47,109 nt of DNA from contig JAQGFW010011561.1 of assembly GCA_030463445.1 (NCBI GenBank), positions 1 through 47,109 on the forward strand, read 5' to 3'. The DNA is from Euplotes aediculatus. Lineage: Eukaryota > Ciliophora > Spirotrichea > Euplotida > Euplotidae. This document shows, one piece after another, positions 41,132 to 47,109 of this stretch (positions are counted from its first letter, which is position 1; every line of letters starts with the position of its first letter). Both the position numbers and the translations under genes were made by a program. The notes below the pieces were generated by a model. It saw only the letters and a program-made list of their open reading frames with translations, made no database searches and was not told the origin of the DNA.

Positions 41132-43258
41132 ATGAAAAAAATTACGCTACTTGCTATTGCGGTATGTGCATTTGCTACGGTTTCGTCTTTGATAAATCGT
41201 AGTATCGAAGAGCCTATTACCGAATGGCGAGAATACCTCGGTGGACCCGACCGAAATCATTATTCTACACTCACTCAGATAAATCCCGAGAATGTCAATA
41301 AATTACAAATTGCTTGGACTTACTCGACCCCTGATTCGGGACAAATGCAGGTAAATCCAATCATTGTGGATGGTGTTTTATATGGCGTAACTTCATCGGT
41401 ACAAGTATTTGCTCTCGATGCCGCTACGGGCAAAGAAATCTGGCGTTTTGGTGACCCCCTCAAAAACTGGGCAAGCACGAGCCGAGGTGTAGCTTATTGG
41501 CAAAAAGGCAATGATAAACGAATTTTGCACACGATTGGACCTAATCTTTGGGCAATTGATGCCCAAACTGGCAAACCAATCGAATCGTTTGGAGATGGCG
41601 GAAAAATAGACCTTCACAAAGGGCTTCCCGAAATCGCCAAAGATAAATTTATTATATCTAATACTCCTGGAACAATCTTCGAGGATTTAATCGTAATGCC
41701 CGTTAGGCTTTCAGAAGGTGCTGATGCCGCACCAGGTGATATTCGAGCATTTAATGTGATTACGGGCGAGCTGACTTGGACATTCCATACAATTCCATAT
41801 CCGGGCGAATTTGGCTACGAAACATTCCCGAAAGATGCGTATCTAAACACCTATACGGGTGCGGCTAATAACTGGTCGGGTATGGCAGTTGATAGAAAGC
41901 GTGGTATTTTGTATGTTCCGACAGGTGCGGCAGGGTACGATTTTTATGGCGGAAATCGCAAAGGACAAAACCTATTTGCCAATTGTCTTTTGGCATTAGA
42001 TGCCCGTACTGGCAAGCGAATTTGGCATTTTCAGACAACTCACCACGATATTTGGGATAGAGACTTACCTGCTCCGCCAAATCTTTTGACGGTCGAGCAG
42101 AACGGCAAAAAAATTGATGCGGTTGCACAAGTCAGCAAGCAAGGTTATGTTTTTTTGTTTGATAGAGTTACCGGAAAATCACTATTTCCAATCAAAGAAG
42201 TTGCTGTTCCGCAGAATGCCCTCCGAGGTGAAGTTCCGTGGAAAACCCAACCGATTCCGACAAAACCTGCTCCTTATGCACGCCAATCTTTTGAATTGAA
42301 AGATACAGATATTAGTCCGTATGCTGAAAATCGAGAAGAACTTTTGGCTAAGTTCAAAACCTACCGCCGAAAACTCTACGACCCACCAAGTATGGAAGGT
42401 ACAGTTATTTTTCCAGGATTCGATGGTGGAGCCGAATGGGGAGGTGCTGCCGCCGACCCTCACAAAGGGATTTTATACGTAAACGCCAACGAGATGGCAT
42501 GGATACAAACTATGAAAGAAACCCCAACCGATGCCGCATTGAGCGGTCTTCCACTTGGCGAAAAAATATACATGAATTACTGCGTGGCTTGTCATGGAGC
42601 AGAACGAAAAGGTAATACCGCAAGTGGGTATCCGTCTTTGGTTGACATTGGTCAAAAGCGTAGTAAATTATACGTAAATGCAATGATAAACAATGGCAAA
42701 GGGATGATGCCAGGCTTTAATTTTATATCAAAAGACGAAAAACAAGCATTGGTACAATTTTTATTTGGCGAAGAGAAAAAAGAAGTAAGTAGCACTTCGA
42801 CAAACCGTACAACCTCTCCAAACCAAATAAAATTACCTTTTCAGATGACCGGTTATAATAAATTTTTAGATAGTAAAGGTTTGCCAGCCATTACGCCTCC
42901 GTGGGGAACGCTCAGTGCAATTGATTTGAATACAGGCGAATATCTCTGGAAGATTCCGTTTGGGCATGAGCCTGCACTATTAGAAAAAGGTATTAAAAAC
43001 ACAGGAACCGAAAATTATGGAGGGCCAGTCGTTACAGCAAGTGGCTTACTATTTATTGCTGCTTCAAAAGACGGAATGTTTAGGGTTTTCGATAAAAATA
43101 ATGGTAAATTATTGTGGGAAACCAAACTGCCAGCAGCAGGTTTTGCAACCCCAGCCACTTACGAAGTAAATGGCAAGCAATTTGTAGTAATTGCTTGTGG
43201 AGGAACAAAATTAGGGGCTCCGAAGGGAAATAAATATATCGCATTTGCCCTTCCTTAA
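41132..43258 (+). CDS. PQQ-dependent dehydrogenase with inserted cytochrome c domain
   Basis: 708 residues with a signal peptide (MKKITLLAIAVCAFATVSSL). PQQ beta-propeller blades run through the protein (EWREYLGGPDRNHYSTLTQI, TTHHDIWDRDLPAPPNLL, PSMEGTVIFPGFDGGAEWGGAA, PPWGTLSAIDLNTGEYLWKIPFG). A cytochrome c domain is inserted between blades: C484-V-A-C487-H488 binds heme and the M in GMMPGF is the likely second ligand. The blade sequences are nearest the glucose/quinate/shikimate branch, but there are no N-terminal membrane helices, so it is periplasmic. Electrons would pass from PQQ to the inserted heme and on to the respiratory chain. The substrate may be a polyol or sugar acid released by the esterases. 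No PQQ-biosynthesis genes are present here. Confidence 0.92.
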   Translation: MKKITLLAIAVCAFATVSSLINRSIEEPITEWREYLGGPDRNHYSTLTQINPENVNKLQIAWTYSTPDSGQMQVNPIIVDGVLYGVTSSVQVFALDAATGKEIWRFGDPLKNWASTSRGVAYWQKGNDKRILHTIGPNLWAIDAQTGKPIESFGDGGKIDLHKGLPEIAKDKFIISNTPGTIFEDLIVMPVRLSEGADAAPGDIRAFNVITGELTWTFHTIPYPGEFGYETFPKDAYLNTYTGAANNWSGMAVDRKRGILYVPTGAAGYDFYGGNRKGQNLFANCLLALDARTGKRIWHFQTTHHDIWDRDLPAPPNLLTVEQNGKKIDAVAQVSKQGYVFLFDRVTGKSLFPIKEVAVPQNALRGEVPWKTQPIPTKPAPYARQSFELKDTDISPYAENREELLAKFKTYRRKLYDPPSMEGTVIFPGFDGGAEWGGAAADPHKGILYVNANEMAWIQTMKETPTDAALSGLPLGEKIYMNYCVACHGAERKGNTASGYPSLVDIGQKRSKLYVNAMINNGKGMMPGFNFISKDEKQALVQFLFGEEKKEVSSTSTNRTTSPNQIKLPFQMTGYNKFLDSKGLPAITPPWGTLSAIDLNTGEYLWKIPFGHEPALLEKGIKNTGTENYGGPVVTASGLLFIAASKDGMFRVFDKNNGKLLWETKLPAAGFATPATYEVNGKQFVVIACGGTKLGAPKGNKYIAFALP

Positions 43259-43296
43259 AGATAAAAGTAGTTTTATTTCATCATAGGTTAACAAAT

Positions 43297-43329
43297 AAAA
43301 CCCCACTGATATTCGGTGGGGATTTTTTA
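43297..43329. terminator. Bidirectional terminator between the dehydrogenase and the RND pump genes
   Basis: CCCCACTG and CGGTGGGG form an 8-bp GC-rich stem (with one T-G pair) around an ATATT loop, followed by a run of six T on the plus strand and by TTTTATTT on the minus strand. It ends both convergent units. Confidence 0.85.
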
Positions 43330-43366
43330 CTCTATCAAAAACCTCAATTGACGTATTAGACTATTC

Positions 43367-46300
43367 TTATACCAATTCTGCTACTCTTTTATTTTTCTTA
43401 TTGCTTGTTAATCTCAGCACTCGATTTTTCAAAGATTCGATAATCATATACATACTTGGCACTAAGAAAAGTGTCAATAATAACGAACTCGTCAAGCCAC
43501 CGATAATTACCCAAGCCATACCATTTTTTACTTCTGCACCTGAGCCAGAAGCTAAGGCAATGGGCAACATACCGGCAATCATGGCGATGGTCGTCATCAA
43601 GATTGGGCGTAAACGCTCTTTACCTGCTTCTATCAGGGCTTCTCTGACAGATAAACCTTCCGATTTCAAATGGTTTGTAAAATCTACAATCAAAATACCA
43701 TTTTTGGCAACTAACCCCAAAAGCATGATAAGACCAACGATGGCAAAAATTGTGAGCGATTCCATCGAAAGTGCTAGTGCCAATAATGCTCCAATCAACG
43801 CCACAGGGATTGAAAAAAGTACCACGAACGGATAAACTACGCTCTCGTAAAGTGCCACCATGATAAGATAAACCAACAAAATACCCAACCCGAATGCCAA
43901 ACCTAAGCTACCAAAAGCATCTTTTTGGCGTTGGGCTTCGCCTTGATACTCAACTATTACTCCATCAGAAAGTTTCAGTTTTTCTACTTGTTTCTGAATA
44001 TCTGCCACCACCGTACCAGTCGGGCGACCCACCGTCGAAGCCGTAACTTTTATCGAATTCATACGGTCCGAACGTTCCAAAACCGCTTGCCCGACCACTT
44101 CGTTTACATCAGCCACTTCTTTGAGTTTGATGATTGCACCACGGCTACTACGAAGTGTAAGCTCTCTGATATTATCTATTGAGCGTTTGTCTGATTTTTC
44201 CAACGAAATGTTAATCGGATATTCTTCGCCAGCTTCTTTAAACTTCGATTGGTCGTTTCCTCTAAACGCCAACTGAATCGCCCCTCCTACTTCTGGAACG
44301 CTCAATCCTGCTTGAGCAATTTTATCACGATTGAGTTGAATCGAAATTTCGGTTTTAGGGCTTTTTGTGCTGTATTCTACATAATCCGTTCCGGGTGTTT
44401 TACGCACAATTTCTTTTACACTTGCTGCTGCTTGTTTGATTTGAGCCAAATCAATACCTTTTATGGCTATTTGAATCGGAGCTTCACTATTACCCGTAAT
44501 ACTTGCTGGACGAATAACTACCTTCATACCTGGAATCTGAGAAATTTCGTTGCGAATCATGCCTCCGAAAGCATCAGAGGACATACTTCGTTTTTTCTTA
44601 TCAATCAGAGTTACGGCAATTTCTGAAATATTTGAATTTGAACCACTCGAACCCATCGCTCCTGTCTGTGTACCTACATTGGTAAAAACTTTCTCAACTT
44701 CGGGTTTTTGTAGAAGCATTTCTTCTACTCTTTTGGTCATCAGGTTAGTTTGTGTCAGTGGCGTTTGAGGGGCCATTTCGAGTTGAATCGTAATCTCGCC
44801 ACGGTCGCCGTTTCCTGTAAATGCGGTTCCGATAAATCCAGCAGGAATCAATGCGATTGAACCTACAAATAGTAACATTATTACAATAAGTACCCATCTT
44901 TTATGGCTCAACGACCACGCAAGCATTTTGCCATAATCGTTTTGTAGCGTTGTTAGGAAGTGTTCAAACGCCAAATTTATTCTTCCCCAAAGACTTGATT
45001 TGGTCAAAATCTCAACTTTGCCCCATCTCGATGCCAAAAGCGGCGTGAGCGTAAACGAAACCAATAAACTCATCAAAGTAGAAAATACAACCACTAATGA
45101 AAACTCACGAAGGATATTCCCAATCATACCACCACTCATAGACATCGGTAAAAATACCACCACATCAACAAGCGTAATGGCAAGAGCCGTAAAGCCGATT
45201 TCGTTGCGACCTTCGAGAGCTGCTTCGATTTTTCCTTTGCCCATTTCGAGGTGTCGATAGATGTTTTCTAAAACCACAATACTATCATCAACCAAGATAC
45301 CTACCACAAGCGAAAGCCCCATGAGCGTCATTAGATTGAGCGAAAATCCGAACAAATACATCAAAATAAAGGTCGGAATCATAGCAGAAGGAATAGCCAC
45401 CAAGACAAATAATGAGCTTCGTAAACTATGCAAAAAGAATAACATTACGCCTGCCACAATGATAATGGCCAAGAATAAATCATGTACAACCGCATCGGCA
45501 GAAGCCAATGTATAAACCGATTGGTCGGCAGCAATTTCATAATTAAAGTTCTTTGAAGCATAAGTCTGCTTCACTTTTATGAGCGTTTCTTTTACCGATT
45601 TGCTCACATTTACGGCATTGGCATCGGCTTGTTTTACGATTTCGATGCCGATACCTGCATTACCATTGTTGCGGTTGATGGTCTTACTTTCGGTTTGTCC
45701 ATCGGTTATTATGGCAAGGTCTTTTAGTAAAACCCTGCTTCCATCAACATTCTGACGAATGACTAAATTGCGGAGTTCATCAACTTTTACCAATTTGGCA
45801 TCCATTCGGATAGAAATACGGCTTTCGTTATTCAGAACGCTACCTGCTGGAAACGAACTATTGCTATTGGCAATCATCTGATTGACCTGTGCCGACGAAA
45901 TATTGTAGGCTTGTAGCTTGGTGTTATCAAGATTTACCTGAATTTCACGCTCGTTACCACCAATCAACCTAACCGCCCCTACGCCTGCTACGTTGGTTAA
46001 AGTTGGTTTAATTTTTTGGTCAATTAAATCGTATAATTCGGGTTCCGACATATTTGCCGAGGCACTGATACGCAAAACGGGTATCTCGTCGGTATTAAAA
46101 CGGTTGACAACTGGGTCATCGGCATCATCGGGCAATGTTGACTTTATTTGATTGATTTTACGTTCTGCATCTCGTTGTGCATCGAGTGTATTAATGCCCG
46201 ATTTAAGTTGAATCGTAACGATTGAAACCCCTTCTGATGAAGTAGAACTCATTTTATCAATGCCTTCGATAGCAGAAACTGCCTCTTCGACAGGTTTCGT

Positions 46301-46489
46301 AATGACGCTTTGTACTTCTTCGGAAGAAGCTCCACGATACGTTGTCTGAACCATGATAACATTCGCCTCGAATTTTGGCAAAAGATTGTAATTCAGTTGC
46401 TTATATCCGATAAAGCCAAATAAAATCAGGGTAAAAAAAGCGACCGTTATCAGTAACGGGCGTTTGATTGATATTTCGGTTATTGACAT
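43367..46489 (-). CDS. RND-family efflux pump inner-membrane subunit (HAE-1/AcrB-like)
   Basis: 1040 residues, the usual AcrB length. The first transmembrane helix and porter domain start MSITEISIKRPLLITVAFFTLILFGFIGY; GILVDDSIVVLENIYRHLE carries the proton-relay aspartate pair in TM4; VLVAIPSAMIPTFILMYLFGFSLNLMTLMGLSLVVG is typical, and the C-terminal helices end FLVPSMYMIIESLK. It forms the trimeric proton-driven pump of a tripartite drug or heavy-metal efflux system with the membrane-fusion protein upstream (100 bases apart) and an outer-membrane TolC-like factor that is not in the window. Substrate class cannot be deduced, but the HAE-1 type usually exports hydrophobic compounds. Confidence 0.95.
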   Translation of the reverse strand: MSITEISIKRPLLITVAFFTLILFGFIGYKQLNYNLLPKFEANVIMVQTTYRGASSEEVQSVITKPVEEAVSAIEGIDKMSSTSSEGVSIVTIQLKSGINTLDAQRDAERKINQIKSTLPDDADDPVVNRFNTDEIPVLRISASANMSEPELYDLIDQKIKPTLTNVAGVGAVRLIGGNEREIQVNLDNTKLQAYNISSAQVNQMIANSNSSFPAGSVLNNESRISIRMDAKLVKVDELRNLVIRQNVDGSRVLLKDLAIITDGQTESKTINRNNGNAGIGIEIVKQADANAVNVSKSVKETLIKVKQTYASKNFNYEIAADQSVYTLASADAVVHDLFLAIIIVAGVMLFFLHSLRSSLFVLVAIPSAMIPTFILMYLFGFSLNLMTLMGLSLVVGILVDDSIVVLENIYRHLEMGKGKIEAALEGRNEIGFTALAITLVDVVVFLPMSMSGGMIGNILREFSLVVVFSTLMSLLVSFTLTPLLASRWGKVEILTKSSLWGRINLAFEHFLTTLQNDYGKMLAWSLSHKRWVLIVIMLLFVGSIALIPAGFIGTAFTGNGDRGEITIQLEMAPQTPLTQTNLMTKRVEEMLLQKPEVEKVFTNVGTQTGAMGSSGSNSNISEIAVTLIDKKKRSMSSDAFGGMIRNEISQIPGMKVVIRPASITGNSEAPIQIAIKGIDLAQIKQAAASVKEIVRKTPGTDYVEYSTKSPKTEISIQLNRDKIAQAGLSVPEVGGAIQLAFRGNDQSKFKEAGEEYPINISLEKSDKRSIDNIRELTLRSSRGAIIKLKEVADVNEVVGQAVLERSDRMNSIKVTASTVGRPTGTVVADIQKQVEKLKLSDGVIVEYQGEAQRQKDAFGSLGLAFGLGILLVYLIMVALYESVVYPFVVLFSIPVALIGALLALALSMESLTIFAIVGLIMLLGLVAKNGILIVDFTNHLKSEGLSVREALIEAGKERLRPILMTTIAMIAGMLPIALASGSGAEVKNGMAWVIIGGLTSSLLLTLFLVPSMYMIIESLKNRVLRLTSNKKNKRVAELV

Positions 46490-46507
46490 TTTTTTAGTGT
46501 GTTTTAC

Positions 46508-46587
46508 ACCTCATCCCCTGCCCCTTCTCCTCGTAGGAGGAGGGGTTCTTGACTCCCTCTCCTGTGAGGAGAGGGCTGGGGTGAGGT
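46508..46587. repeat. Y-shaped palindromic intergenic repeat
   Basis: An 80-base element between the MFP and RND genes. Outer arms ACCTCATCCCC/GGGGTGAGGT pair, and inside are two further hairpins: CCCCTTCTCCT-CGT-AGGAGGAGGGG (46521-46545) and CCCTCTCCT-GTG-AGGAGAGGG (46555-46575). The GC-rich three-stem form and G/C content unlike the surroundings mark it as a mobile or repeated intergenic element. Confidence 0.75.
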
Positions 46588-46589
46588 AA

Positions 46590-47109
46590 TTATTTACCCC
46601 CAGTTTTTGTAATATTACTTCCGTCGGTTAGGTTTATCTGACCGCTCGTAATCACCTCATCACCAGCTTGTAAGCCCGAAATGATTTCTATGTTTTCGCC
46701 AATTTCACGCCCAACCGTGATTTTTCGGATACTCGCCACATTGCCATTTACCACATACACATAAGGGTTCTTGATGCCTTCTACTAAAGCCAATTTTGGC
46801 ATTTGCAAAACTTTGGCTTTTCCGCCCAAATCGAAACCTACCATTACGTAAGTACCAGCACGCAATTCGTTGCTGCTTAGTTGTAGTTCTACTCGGTAAT
46901 TGTGGTTTTCATCGCCTTTTGGAGAGATAAATTTTACTGTTCCGGCAAACGATTTATTCGGAAAAACATCTGTCGTAATATTCGCCCTCTGACCCAAACG
47001 AAGCTGATAAACATCTTTTTCGTTTACAAAAACCACTGCTTTCAGGTTACGGTCATCAACAATCGTTGCAATGACAGCACCCGGGTTTACGAATTCGCCT
47101 GCTGTTAGT
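46590..47109 (-). CDS. RND efflux membrane-fusion (HlyD/AcrA-like) protein, 5' end beyond the right edge
   Basis: The reading frame is open to the right edge, so the N-terminal part is missing; 172 residues and the stop are visible. The visible part begins in the barrel-sandwich/beta-barrel region (AGEFVNPGAVIATIVDDRNLKAVVFVNE) and continues with LRLGQRANITTDVFPNKSFAGTVKFISP and GDEVITSGQINLTDGSNITK, typical of RND adaptor proteins. A GTG at 47036 is not the true start because coding sequence clearly continues upstream. It connects the pump at 43367-46489 to the outer-membrane channel in the periplasm. Confidence 0.93.
   Translation of the reverse strand, partial: LTAGEFVNPGAVIATIVDDRNLKAVVFVNEKDVYQLRLGQRANITTDVFPNKSFAGTVKFISPKGDENHNYRVELQLSSNELRAGTYVMVGFDLGGKAKVLQMPKLALVEGIKNPYVYVVNGNVASIRKITVGREIGENIEIISGLQAGDEVITSGQINLTDGSNITKTGGK

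Noticed and set aside
43401-45515. Plus-strand open frames opposite the RND gene
   Set aside because: All are antisense to a full-length 1040-residue RND transporter with conserved motifs.
46590-47036. Start of the membrane-fusion protein at the GTG at 47036
   Set aside because: The reading frame and family similarity (PGAVIATIVDDRNL) continue to the window edge, so the true start lies outside.

Overview
The window looks like a chromosomal segment of a low-GC Bacteroidetes bacterium, most likely a Cytophagales relative (Emticicia/Spirosoma-like; genus not resolvable by eye). The evidence is the family mix: an outer-membrane beta-barrel with an N-terminal carboxypeptidase-like domain, LytTR regulators, 3-keto-disaccharide hydrolases (DUF1080), ECF sigma factor, AtuA, DUF2264, many secreted hydrolases, weak ribosome binding sites and a TTG-N19-TAnnTTTG type promoter. 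I saw no rRNA, tRNA, CRISPR array, prophage, replication origin or SusC/SusD pair.

Layout. 1-2638 (minus) is most of a ROCO protein (LRR, Roc GTPase, COR) that runs off the left edge. 2.7-8.1 kb (mostly minus) holds a DUF1080 hydrolase, a small membrane protein, a decayed LytTR regulator, a membrane protein/XRE regulator/beta-rich protein cassette, and a LytS-LytR two-component pair with a secreted lipocalin-like protein. An outer-membrane barrel gene (8251-10677) diverges from that operon. 10.7-12.1 kb is an ECF sigma factor carrying a long membrane and plug-like tail. 12.2-18.1 kb is a mosaic of single genes (VOC protein, RBBP9-type hydrolase, MFS pump, AraC regulator, SDR, DUF1080 lipoprotein, Nudix-type regulator) with two orphan gene tails left between them. 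18.3-23.7 kb is a 7TM LytTR sensor-regulator followed by a secreted protein, a LytTR-only protein and a large beta-helix surface protein.

24.2-43.3 kb is one long co-directional run of mostly exported catabolic enzymes: three type-B carboxylesterases, four other alpha/beta hydrolases, a Tat-exported sugar isomerase-like protein, a sulfatase, a CitMHS carboxylate transporter, a split AtuA pair, a DUF2264 protein and a PQQ dehydrogenase with an inserted cytochrome c. It reads as an island for stripping esters and sulfate from an unidentified natural product, oxidising a released polyol and importing an organic acid. This run is also peppered with seven copies of a 28-bp palindrome (REP) surrounding, and inside, a REP-associated tyrosine transposase (RAYT) gene.

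43.4-47.1 kb (minus) is an RND efflux pump and the 3' part of its membrane-fusion partner, with a Y-shaped palindromic repeat between them.

The most notable signals are the REP/RAYT system with a palindrome read in frame inside the transposase, the sigma factor with a plug-like tail, the ester-rich catabolic island, a 19-nt motif shared by the AraC regulator and the neighbouring SDR gene, and a 21-bp-spaced direct repeat in front of the LytTR/beta-helix genes.
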